Assembly (NCBI GenBank): GCA_000231825.2
Contig: JH720317.1
Location: 5,625-37,374, forward strand
Direction: 5' to 3'
DNA length: 31,750 nucleotides
From: Tetrahymena elliotti 4EA
Taxonomy: Eukaryota > Ciliophora > Oligohymenophorea > Hymenostomatida > Tetrahymenidae
Part shown: positions 22,079-31,750 of the stretch, in pieces
Layout: the number at the start of each line of letters is the position of its first letter
Position numbering within the stretch: position 1 is the first letter of the stretch
The notes under the pieces: model-generated
What the model saw: the letters and a program-made list of their open reading frames with translations, nothing else
The model's database searches: none
Told to the model about the DNA's origin: nothing
Position numbers and translations under genes: made by a program

Positions 22079-25045
22079 TCAATTTTCAATAGAAGTTTCA
22101 GAAAAACAAACCAGTTTTGGTATTTTAAGAATTATTGTTTTTTGCTAAAGTGAGGGGAGATTGATAGAAATTGTGTTAATTTTCTTCAAAAGTTAAAAGC
22201 TCTTAAGATATGACTTTATTTTTAATTCACTTAGTCCAGTAAGATTAATTTATATAAATATCTCAATTAGTTATGAGAGATCCTAAAATGATTCTCTCAT
22301 AAAGTATAAATTGTTTTCAATCTAGAAATTATTAAACATAAACATTTTCAGTTTTTTTAAGTTTTGTAACTTTGAAATAGAGTTAAACATTATTTATAAA
22401 ACTTCTTCATTAGCTTAAAAGTTGTTTAATCTTAAAGCCAATCTTTTTAAAGATAGCATAAGAGATAACTAAAGAAAAATTGGTTTCAGATCTATAAAGT
22501 CAAAATGATTATCATGTTTTGAAATGTAAAGTTCAAATTTTTCTAAATTTTTTAAGGAAGAAAGAGATTGTGCTATTAAGCTAAATGTCTTTGAACTGAA
22601 CAATGGATTATCTGTGAATTATAATTTGAGTTTTTTGAGATTAACAAGTAAGCTTAAGCTTGGAAACAAGTACATAGCTTCTTGATCAGAAAATATATTT
22701 TCAGAATTATAATCAATTTTAAAGCTTGTAATTTTATAATGAGGAAATATTTCAGTAAATATGTCCTAATCAATTTAAGTTAATTATTAAAAATAATCAT
22801 AGCAAATATTATATCCATGAGTTTCATCTTATAATCTGTCTATTTAAGAGCTATTAGAGTAATTAAAATCATTATGATTTGTTTCGAATATCTATCTAGA
22901 GGCAAATGAGTAATAATATTTACCTTTTGTGAAAGAATCTAAACAGGTAAATTGCTCTAATTAATAAAATTGTTTCATTGAATTCAGTAAGTAGATTAAG
23001 TTGCTTTGCTATAAATCAAGTTTTAAATTTTACAGAGTAGATAAGTTAGCTATTTTGGTTTCAATGTATTTTATTTCTTAAAATTCAAGTTGCTTTAAAT
23101 TTACTGATAAACTGAATTTACTTAGATTGACAAGATTTTAAACACCTTCAAATATTCCTTTTATATTTTTGAATGAAATTTAATTTTGTTTTAAGCAAAT
23201 ATCAATAATTGAAATATCTTAAGGAAAGAAAATATCTGGTAGAGGTTGAATTTCTTGATCTAAATCTGAATAACTTGTGCTATTATACAAAATAAGAAGA
23301 TATTTAAGTCTTTTTAGAACTTGAATTTGTTGGAGAAGAGGAAAAATAACTCCAAAATTCTTTTTCATTTTTCTAAGTCCTAAATCCAAAGTCTTCAATT
23401 ACTGCAAATTAGAGAAGGATTAGCAAAATTAATAAATCCCTTATTCATCAAAGTCTGAAGAATTTTCAGAGATTTGTATTTTTAACTCTTGTAAATTTTA
23501 CAAATAATTCAAAGACTCACTAATTTATTAAAAGAATATATTCTCAAACTCATTCGGAATTTGAAAACCTAATTTTTCTAGTTTATTCTTTTTTTTTAAT
23601 TCACAAAAAATCTTTATAACCTAATCATGATCTATTTAAAATTAATCAGCTATTTTAAATGATAACGTATTTAAGTTATCCATGCAACTAACAACATCAC
23701 CAATATCAAGCTTTCCAAAATTTTTATTGCTATATGTTTTTACAATGTATAAGTTGAATTTTTCTAATTAAAGCTAATCTTTGAACATTAAAAGTAATTT
23801 GTTTAGCCTTCCTTAATCTGATTTATTTCTCATTTAATCTATTGTAATTTTTAATTCCTTTAAAGAACCTTGACTCAGTAGCTAATTTGGTTCACTGTCT
23901 GGCTGAAAAAACTATTCTAAATGAGTTATTTGAAATATAAATTCTAACTTCTCAAGGTTTTTACAAGTCTAAATAAAATACAAAAAACTCATTAAATCTG
24001 AAATTAAAATTAAGTTATTTGGAGGAAAAGACAATTTCAAAGAGGATAAGTTAGAAAAATTTAGGAGATCATTTTTGATAATCCAAAGCTATTCTTTTTC
24101 AAAACTCTTTTATGACATATTTATTGAAAGGTTTGTTTTTTCTAAATGTTTTAGATCAGCAATTAGTTTTATTTATTATTGAACTGTTTAGCAATCCAAA
24201 TTTTAAGATTTATAATTGAGTATTTTCAGATTCTCTAAAGATTTAAGTTCTTTAATAAAATTCTCTTAGTGAGAAATTTTCTTTGGGAGCTTTAATATTA
24301 CTTTTTCAAGATTTTTTAGATTTTTTATAACTTCTGAAAAGCGGTTTGCATCTGCTTTAAAATTATAAGATGTTTATAGCTTCAAAGAAAGAATTTTTAG
24401 ATTACTTAAGTAAAAAATTTCTTCAATAAGTTGATTAAACCCAAAATTTCCGTACATGCTATTTCTTAATTCCAAAGCAAGCTCTTCTAAGCCTTACAAA
24501 TTAGAAATTCCTTCTATTAATTAATTCAGCATTGGATATTTTTTTGGTTCTTCTCTAAGGATAATTTCAAGGCTTTTTAGATTCTTGAGATTCTGATAAG
24601 CTTCTAGCATATAAAATGATTCCTAAAAATTAGAAGAATAGTATAACCAAAAATCTAACTTTAAGGATTTTAATTGAGTAAGGCTAGAAATGCATTTTCC
24701 TAAATTTAAATTGTCTGGGTTTGGTTGATAGCTTATATTTTTCATTAATCTAATTGATAAGTTATTCAGATTAGGAAGTTTGTTTAAATCTTTAAAAATA
24801 AAGCAAATATCCAAATTTAGAAGATTATTTATATTGTATGATAATTCTTTTAAATTTTGTAAATGTATAAAATGGGAAGAAATTTTATTTAGTAAATCAA
24901 CTCCATCTTAACAATTTTTGATAGATATCTATAATTTTTCTAAATTTAAAGAATCTTTTAGCTCATTTATTGCTTTTTCCTGATTAGTTTTGTTTCTAAG
25001 TTTTATTTTCAAAGAATTATTAGAAATTTCTTTTATATTCTCCAT
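22079..25045 (-). CDS. Leucine-rich-repeat protein (988 aa), function unknown
   Basis: A single intronless frame runs from ATG (25045-25043) to TGA (22081-22079). At least twenty irregular repeats of the form xxLxxLxxLxLxL span nearly the whole protein, for example NLKNLKSLEIILR, NLQGLEELALELR, YLSNLKILSLKL, YLQNLQELKIQIS, SLKNLEKFELYIS and KLQNLKKLKMFMF. They are longer and less regular than bacterial or plant LRRs and recall the ribonuclease-inhibitor type. I see no signal peptide, no transmembrane helix and no kinase, F-box or other effector domain. It probably forms a solenoid for protein binding. Such LRR proteins are a large family in ciliates, so paralogues are expected. It is rich in Lys, Asn and Gln, many Gln being TAA/TAG. 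The frame and LRR nature are secure; the partner is unknown. Confidence 0.88.
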
Positions 25046-25489
25046 TTTTCTTATTTTCTATTTTAATTATTTTTGCTCAAATTAAACAAATTATAAAATT
25101 AGAAATTAATTCTTCTTTGTATTTATGTAGATTTTTTATATTAAATATAATTATTGAAATAATTTGATAAGGTAGTTTAAAAAAATTTTTATTAAAAATC
25201 TTAAAATTTCTATTTTTCTTAGTATTAATTAATAGTTATTTTGATGAGTTAGATATTTTTTTACCCCCTTTTATGCCTAATTATTCTATTTAATAAAATA
25301 AATTGATATCAAAAAGTTGAATAAGCTATATTATATGTAAATTAATTAATAATTTTAAATTGTTGTGGTGCTTTTAATATTATTAACTACAAAATTAGAA
25401 TTAAAATAATTAATACATTTTTTGAATTTATTTTATTACATATAATACCATAGTAAATTTTTAAATGGATTTAATATATTAGTAATAAA
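25046..25489. other. Intergenic spacer between divergent LRR gene and lone tRNA-Cys
   Basis: The spacer is AT-rich and should contain the LRR gene promoter. I see no distinctive motif other than TTAATATATTAGTAAT directly 5' of the tRNA, which recalls the TATATTGTTA box of the array copies. Confidence 0.5.
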
Positions 25490-25561
25490 GGGGCTTTAGC
25501 TCAGTGGCAGAGCGGAGGACTGCAAATCCTTAGGTCGCCGGTTCAATCCTGGCAGGTCCCT
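25490..25561 (+). tRNA. tRNA-Cys (GCA), isolated copy
   Basis: It is identical to the array genes except for one C-to-T change at 25550 in the T stem, which turns a G-C pair (G52-C62) into G-U. The anticodon GCA, loop CTGCAAA, U73 and the T-run terminator are kept. The A box is unchanged and the B box is GGTTCAATCCT. It lies 4 kb from the array on the other side of the LRR gene and lacks the array spacer. It is probably functional because the cloverleaf is intact. Confidence 0.93.
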
Positions 25562-27714
25562 TTTTATTTTTTTAATGAAAATCTAAACATGTTACAAATT
25601 TTTTAAGTTATCTAAAGTTAATTTATGATTTAATTGAAAGATTTATCTCATCTTTTATATTTAGTATTTACTTTTAGTATGATATATTGTTAATTATTAC
25701 AATATACAAACAATATAAATAATTAATTAATATTATTATTTTTAAATAGCATCAATAGAGAATACTGACTAAAAATGATGAATTTAATTTTTTGATTTTA
25801 TGGTTACTTTATAAAAACTTTTATTTCGGTAAAATTTTAATGATAAATAATAATGTTTTGATAACAAAAATTTATAGTTTGTTTACATTTTTTATCTAAG
25901 TATAAGCAATGATAAAATAATCACTATTTTTAGTAATTACTGTGATATTATTTAAGTCAGTAAATGAATAGATTACATGAATTTCTTCAAGATAAATAGA
26001 ATAGATATCTAAATGAATTTATACTACTCTAACAAAAGAATAAATCATCTTGTACTTTTTTTAAACTTATTTAAAAATATCAAAATACTTAATTTATTAT
26101 AGAAAAAGAGTTACACCAAAGAGTTTAAAAATATATTTTTACTTATTTAATTTTTTTAGAGGGGTACTAAAATTAAAAAAAATAAATACTTTTTATTAAA
26201 ATGGATTGTAAAAAGAATAAAATTCCTAATTGAAAAAAATAACAAAATTTTAATTACCCCTAGTAATTACCTATCAATTAAAATTAATTCAAAAAATATG
26301 ATTTAATAATTATTTGTATTTTTCACTTTAGTAATTATATTTAATTTTAGAAGAAATAAAATAAGTCGTTCTAAATATGCCTTTCCAAATGATTAATATT
26401 TATTAAGTTTTTACAGAAATAAAAATATTTATGCTTAAATTGTATAATATAATAAAATAGAATTTTCTTTTTTTTGATTGAAAAATAAATTTGAAATGAC
26501 CAAGATTTATTAATATTACTATAAGATTATTATTTGTAAGCACTTTGAAGGAATTAATCATAAAAATTGGATTTAATTACAATTGTTTGAATCAAATTTA
26601 TTGTATTTTTAGGAGACCACAAAATATTAAAAAAGGTAAGCTTAGTAGATTCAATTTTGGGGGACATTCTTAAGTAAAGCCTTATAAATTATGCTAGAAC
26701 ATACAAAAAAGATAATTGTAGGTAATATTGTTATATTTAATTCAAATAAAAATTAGAATTTATAAGTATATTTCCATATTTATTAAGAAACCACAATTTG
26801 AGCTTCTTTTTCTTCTGTTTGTCTATTTTGATTCTCTCAATCAAAAGATATTTTTCTTTTTTGTTTGTTTACTTATTAATGAATAAATAAAATAAAAAAT
26901 ATTTAGCTAATTTAGCTTAGTGGACTCACAAAATATCACAAATGTTAGTAATATGAGTAAGTATAAATTAAATTTTTGGATTAAAATGAATGAATTGATT
27001 TAGCTAGAACATTTACAGTTCTGTTCTATTGATAGATCTAAGCTATCAAGAAGAAGTCAATGAATGATTAAGACTTTTAAAAATTCTGTTTTTACTTTGG
27101 TATTTGTTTACTTGCTTGATTGTTTGAAAAAATCCTCAGTTTCTCCTTTTCGGGTTTTTATGGGAGTAAAATAAATCTTCAAAGATAATATCTTATTTGT
27201 TCGAAAATTAGTGGAAAATGAAATCTCTGGCTATTTTTAATTTAAAGATAAATATATGTGATATTGAAAGGTTAAAGAAAATAGATTAATGTGAGCAAAT
27301 ATGTGATTTTCGACAGATCTTTTAATATTGAAGTTATTAATTTTTAATAAATATTAAATGTAAGGGATAATTAGTATTATATTTTTCAAACTCAATTTTA
27401 CTATTGATAAAATGAAGACTTATAGAGATTTCACTGATTGACTAACAAGTATCAAAAATATTCCTTGGAATGTTATTTTTTTATAATATGTAAGAATCAG
27501 GGTATTATTTAATAATTATCATATGATTATTTATTTATTCATATTCAAAGAGAAAAACAAACAAATAATCTAAACACTTTGAGTCTACCTACACTCGCTT
27601 TAAAAATACGTATTTTAATTTCATAAGCTGATTATAAAAAAAAAAATTTACAAAAAAATTAAAAATTGCAAAAAAAGATAAAAAGCCTACTTACTAATTA
27701 AAGCTAATAATAAA
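25562..27714. other. AT-rich region upstream of the adenosine deaminase-like gene
   Basis: No coding frame with recognisable motifs and no RNA gene were found. Two loosely similar segments, GGAGACCACAAAATATT (about 26612) and GGACTCACAAAATATCAC (about 26922), may be fragments of a degenerate repeat. The last few hundred bases should hold the promoter of the gene at 27715. Confidence 0.5.
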
Positions 27715-29931
27715 ATGGAAGACTACTTGAAGAAGAGACAAGACTTTGAAAGAGAAATAACAACTGCCAAGTACAATGGAATTGCTTTCACAAATCTTGA
27801 AGAAGAAGCCAATAAACTCTACAGATAAATCTTAATTAATGAAAGAGCTACTAAAGATGATTCCTTCTATAAGGGCTACACTCTTAAGCATAGAGAATAG
27901 TTTGAAAAGGAATCTCGCATTTTCAAAGCAATTTAGAAACTTCCCAAGGGAGCTGTTTTACACATTCATACTGATTGCTGCATGGATATTGATTGGGTAT
28001 AAATTAAATTCAATAAATTTATTTATCAGTTTATTAGTCATTTTAGTAATATACTGATTAGCTTCTTTCTGAGCCATAAATTACTGACTATTTTTTAAAC
28101 TTGCTTCTTGGTCTTAGTATTTTCGAATATATTTCAATATTTTTAATATATAATAGTTTATGGAAGAACTTGCATATCATGAAAACACTTACTTCAATTA
28201 AGAAACATCTACCTTCAAGTACTTCTTCAATGCTGAAAAGGCTGAACCTGGATTTAAGAATTTACGTGAAGAAAGAGAGAAAGCTACTGACAAAGCTCAA
28301 TTTGATGCTGAAATTCGCAAGTGTCTTTTTGTTCAAGAAGAAGATAGATTAGTCTCCAAGGAAAATATTTGGAAGACTTTTGAAAAGAAAATCATGAGCA
28401 TTTCTGGTGTTACTTACTTCAGAGAGCACTTCCCTAGATACATGAGAAGATACTTAGAAAATTTCATTAAGGATGGTGTTATTCATATTGAAGCAAGAGC
28501 CTTTTTAGGTTTCTCTTTCAATGAGGATGGTTCTAATCTTTCTGTTAATGAAGAAATGGAAATGATCTAAAAAGTTATCAATGAAGTTAAAGCTGAACAC
28601 CCTTATTTCACTTTCTAACTTGTCATCCAAGGCCTTAAGATGTGGGATGTCAATTAAATTGAATAATACATGAGAGATGCATTGATTGCCAAGAAGCACC
28701 ACCCTGATTTAATTTGTGCCTTCGATATGGTCCAAGAAGAAGATGCTTTCAAAACTATGCTCGAAATTGCACCTGCTTTGATCAAAATGAAAGAAATGCA
28801 AGCTGAAATCGGTGTAGAACTTCCCTTCGTTTTCCATGGTAAATAATTATAAAAATATATAGAAATAGTTTAGCAAATAAAACGAATAATGTGATTGAAT
28901 TTTAGAAAAACAGAAATAAAAGTAGAAAAAGTTTTAAAATCTCATTAATGATATGTTAAATGCAATGAGCAATCAAGAAAACAAATGAATACAAAAACAT
29001 TGAGCAAATTTTTGCAAACTTTGAGTTAAAAAATTTTAAAATGTTAAGCATTTAATGAGTATTTTTAAAAAATAAATTTCTGATTGAAACTTATGTTTGA
29101 AAAGTAACAAGAATTTCCAGATAATTTCTAAGCTTTTGTTTAATCAATACTTATTGTTAAGAAATCAACCACTAAAATTTACACTTTTCTTCACTTTTTT
29201 TTTCTTTACTTTGAATTAAATTTTTAGAGTGATTAATATGCAAATAAAACAAAAGAATCCTAAAAATTTGTTTAATAAATCTGTAATCTTTATTTTCTGA
29301 AAAATTTCCATCTAATTTAATCATAAAATCCCAAAATTTTATTTCATATTCATAAAAAGACATTTTTTGATTTTTTATCATTTTTAAAAATAGGTGGTGA
29401 ATCTTTACATACGCTAAAAAACACAAACTTGTTTGATGTTTTATTACTTGGTACTAAACGTATTGGACACGGTATTAACCTTTCTTAACACTCATATCTC
29501 TTAGAAAAGATTAAAAATGATGAAGTTTGTCTAGAAATTTGTCCTGTCTCCAACTAAATTCTTAAATACATAGATGATATTAGACTTCATCCCATTAAAA
29601 CTTTCTTAAATTATGGAGTCAAGGTATCTATTAACCCTGATGATCCAGGTTTCTTTGGATACAATGGAGTTTCTATGGATTTCTTCTTCGTCTCCTTTGG
29701 TACTTAATTAGGTAAAAAAAAATATTTATCAATTATTTTTTTAAATTAACATTTTTATAAAATTCTTTATTTATAATTAAATTAGATTACAAGGATTTAA
29801 AGTTATGTGCCTACAATTCTATTTAGTACTCTTTCTTAAATGCTGATCAAAAGAAGGCTGCTTGGGAAGAACTTGAAAAGAGATTCTAAGTCTGGTGTAA
29901 GTGGTTCATTGAATCCAACCCCTCTAGTTGA
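27715..29931 (+). CDS. Adenosine deaminase, ADA2/ADGF-like (475 aa, four exons)
   Basis: The exons are 27715-27996, 28157-28838, 29394-29711 and 29786-29931. Introns of 160, 555 and 74 bp are GT-AG, and the total is 476 codons ending in TGA. Zn-ligand and catalytic motifs of the adenosine/AMP deaminase fold are all present: His83 and His85 in KGAVLHIHTD, His321-Gly-Gly-Glu324 (HAGE in most members), His347 in RIGHG and Asp404-Asp405 in NPDDPGFFG. The 57-residue gap from His347 to Asp404 equals that of mouse ADA (His238-Asp295). EVCLEICPVSNQILK and the KLPKGA start point to the ADGF/ADA2 subgroup. It would deaminate adenosine to inosine in purine salvage. Unlike secreted ADGFs there is no signal peptide; the N-terminus is charged (MEDYLKKRQDF), so I infer a cytosolic enzyme. 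Family call is strong; exact nucleoside preference is not shown. Confidence 0.92.
28839..29393 (+). other. Large intron 2 of the adenosine deaminase-like gene
   Basis: At 555 bp this is by far the longest intron in the window; the other seven range from 56 to 283 bp. It begins GTAAATAA, ends AAAAATAG and splits the codon for the first Gly of HGGE, directly beside catalytic Glu324. It is AT-rich with no protein motif. A nested small RNA cannot be excluded by eye, but I see no tRNA-like or box-like pattern. Confidence 0.8.
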
Positions 29932-30480
29932 GAGAATTTAAAATAAAGAAACAGTTAATAAACATTAAAATATTAAAAAAATTATCAAAAAGGAAACAAC
30001 TTAGTTAATTAAAAATAGCAAGATATCTTAGGCAAGATTAAAAAGTTAAAATTCTTTTAAAAAATATAATAAATAATAAATAATAATATTTCAAATAAAA
30101 TATTTAAAAGTATCAATAATTACTATCAATTTCATCTACTTAAAGCAATTTATATTTCTATCAAATGTACTCAAAATTAACTAACTTTTTGATTTATAAA
30201 ATTAATTCTCGATTTCCATCATAAACTCTTCATTTTTTATTCAGCTGTAACTAAAAAAAATAAGCATTTTATTTAATCTAAAGTTACTTTTTTCATTTAT
30301 AAATAGATGATTTTATTAAATTAATAGATATCAAAGATTAATCAATTTTGAAATATTTTTATACCAAGCTTCATAGTCAAATAAATTATATCAGAATACT
30401 GATTAATTGATATTTCAAAAAAAGAGAGAGTTGGTGGTAAAAAGAATTGTAAGATATCAAAATTTTTATTTTGAATATAT
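29932..30480. other. AT-rich 3' flank of the deaminase gene
   Basis: No gene is visible. It separates the deaminase stop from the decayed transposase. Confidence 0.5.
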
Positions 30481-30496
30481 ATAAAAATTTAATTAA

Positions 30497-30526
30497 CAAG
30501 GTGCAAAAAAAATAATGTCCTGATAA
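30497..30526. other. Candidate terminal repeat edge of the Tc1/mariner remnant
   Basis: ACAAGGTGCAAAAAAAATAATGTCCTG follows a TA dinucleotide and lies just past the 3' end of the transposase-like frame. A GTGCAAAA-rich sequence next to TA would fit a Tc1-type terminal inverted repeat. I found no matching inverted copy on the other side, so this is only a suggestion. Confidence 0.25.
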
Positions 30527-31080
30527 GAAATGTAAAGAATTTAACACATAATGATCTTAAAATCAAAGGTTTTTATAGGAATGAATAGTTAATCTGTGAT
30601 TTTTGAATTTGCTGTTTGATTTTAAGTTAAAAAAAATTCAATATGAAGTTTATTTTCCTTCTAATTTTCTAGCTTTTTACCTTTCCTTTAAATTTATTAT
30701 TCATATTAAATATTAAGAGCCTCGTTTCATCAGAAAAGAATAATTTTTATGCATATTTTCAGACATCTTCTTTAGCTTTATTTAATCTAGTTTTTCTTTT
30801 AAAATAGTTAATTTAAATGAATGCCCAACAATTTTTTATAGGGTTCATATCTGGAGACTAGCTAGACCAGTCTATTATACTTATTTTTTATTGTTCAATA
30901 AATTACTTTACTACCTTAGAGGAATGAATTGTGTTAATATATATTTTCAGCATTTATAAATGATAATTTAGTTAAAAGCTAGGATTTAAGAATTTCAAAA
31001 AAGATTGACCATTCAATGTACCTGCTATCCTAATAATTAAAAAGTACAAAGAGTTTATTTTGTATAAGTAAAAGATCTAA
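30500..31080 (-). mobile_element. Decayed, rearranged Tc1/mariner-type transposase
   Basis: Read on the minus strand with TAA/TAG = Gln, one frame shows IIRIAGTLNGQSF, then INTIHSSKVVKQFIEQQKI, IIDWSSQSPDMNPIKNCW and finally KLFFSDETRLLIF. The DW..QSPDxNPIxN.W block (Asp codon 30851-30849) is diagnostic for Tc1/mariner transposases. FSDETR (Asp codon 30731-30729) is the first catalytic Asp motif of the same family, yet here it lies after the third. The second-Asp block, normally QDNAxxHxSK, has become INTIHSSK, so the catalytic Asp is lost. An in-frame TGA sits at 30761-30759 and another ends the frame near 31081. It cannot be active. Two truncated head-to-tail copies or an internal rearrangement would explain the motif order. 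Confidence 0.72.
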
Positions 31081-31354
31081 TTTCAAAATTTTTTTGAAAA
31101 AGTGAATCAAATTTTTCTTATTAATAATTAATTAATTTGTAATAAGCACGAAATAAATTAAAAAAAGGAAATAAATGTTGTTATAAAATATAAAATATTT
31201 TACAGATTCAAATCAAGTACATCAATTACTTTAGATATAGCAATATATTATTATATTTGTATATTAAAAGTTACTAAGCTCTAATTTAACTTCTTATGAA
31301 AATCTTCATATTAATTACAAGTAAAATTATTCATTTTTCTATAAATTAATTATA

Positions 31355-31750
31355 TCAAAAAACTTTGATTTTTAACCTAAAGTCTAAAATATATTTCAAT
31401 ATTAATTAAAGATTCTAATTAACATCCCTTTTATTTATCTACAAAAATGACTGTTTTGAGTTTATTTACTTTTTAATTGTTACGTTTTTGTCATTATTTT
31501 AAATATTTGTTGATTCTATATTTATTTTGTAATCCTTTAAAAGTGGCAATAAATTTGGTGAATTGGGAGCATAAGGATTAGGTTCTGGCTTAAGATAATG
31601 CTCTAATTTCTAAACTTTGAGTCTATACCTCTAGTAAAAATAGTGTTTAGTTATTAATTATGCATTTTTGAAAGAGGAATGATGTGATTTTTAAAAACTT
31701 TAAATTTTAGCAACTGACTCATTTTGGTTGGTTTATTTGATATTATTTGT
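31355..31750 (-). CDS. 3' end of an unrecognised repeat-family gene (131 aa, 5' partial)
   Basis: The frame is open from the window edge to TGA at 31357-31355 (132 codons), so the start and any upstream exons lie outside. Residues 1-80 of this fragment match the unit of the left-hand tandem repeat in order: QTN, ESVAKIQSF, NAQLITKHYFY, KLEHY, PEPNPYAPNSPNLLPLLKDYKINIE. This is followed by a basic, Asn/Gln-rich tail ending in LRFKIKVF-like residues (DFRLKIKVF). Conservation of the same amino-acid motifs in two distant copies supports real coding use. I see no known domain, signal peptide or membrane helix and assign no function. An exon boundary inside the fragment cannot be excluded. Confidence 0.65.

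Noticed and set aside
29172..29426. Antisense ORF across intron 2 and exon 3 of the deaminase gene
   Set aside because: Most of it lies in AT-rich intron sequence, and its end overlaps the HGGE-coding exon on the other strand. It shows no motif.

Overview
The window looks like ciliate nuclear DNA, most probably the macronuclear genome of a Tetrahymena species. Intergenic DNA is extremely AT-rich. Every recognisable protein frame reads straight through TAA and TAG as glutamine and ends only at TGA. Genes are eukaryotic, with short GT-AG introns. Annotated with the standard code, these genes appear only as short fragments, so all coding calls here use TAA/TAG = Gln and TGA = stop. The species is inferred; the code usage is seen directly.

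Layout from left to right. 1-1150: four degenerate tandem copies of a unit of about 310 bp that is recognisably protein-coding but broken. 1150-3434: AT-rich, no supported gene. 3435-8039 (+): an intronless membrane-bound hybrid histidine kinase of 1534 aa with its own receiver domain. 8040-10308: AT-rich, with a three-copy repeat of about 120 bp. 10309-12279 (-): a FAAH-type amidase with the full Lys-Ser-Ser triad. 12280-16190: gene desert with a two-copy degenerate repeat and one possible structured element. 16191-19744 (-): the alpha large subunit of the AP-2 clathrin adaptor, six exons, 958 aa. 20443-21563 (+): an array of about 150 bp units holding two decayed and six identical tRNA-Cys(GCA) genes. 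22079-25045 (-): an intronless leucine-rich-repeat protein of 988 aa. 25490-25561 (+): a lone seventh tRNA-Cys. 27715-29931 (+): an ADA2/ADGF-like adenosine deaminase in four exons, 475 aa. About 30500-31080 (-): a decayed Tc1/mariner-type transposase with its motifs in scrambled order. 31355-31750 (-): the 3' end of a gene that runs off the window.

The genes do not form a pathway or operon. They are separately transcribed eukaryotic loci: a signalling kinase, a lipid-amide or amide hydrolase, an endocytic adaptor, an LRR protein and a purine-salvage enzyme. The most unusual observation is that the two ends of the window are related. The broken tandem units at the left edge (+ strand) and the open C-terminal frame at the right edge (- strand) encode the same protein repeat. 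The tRNA-Cys array, which shows a decay boundary at one end, and the scrambled transposase are the other notable structures. All exon coordinates were derived by hand from frame continuity and family resemblance; all spliced frames add up to whole codons.
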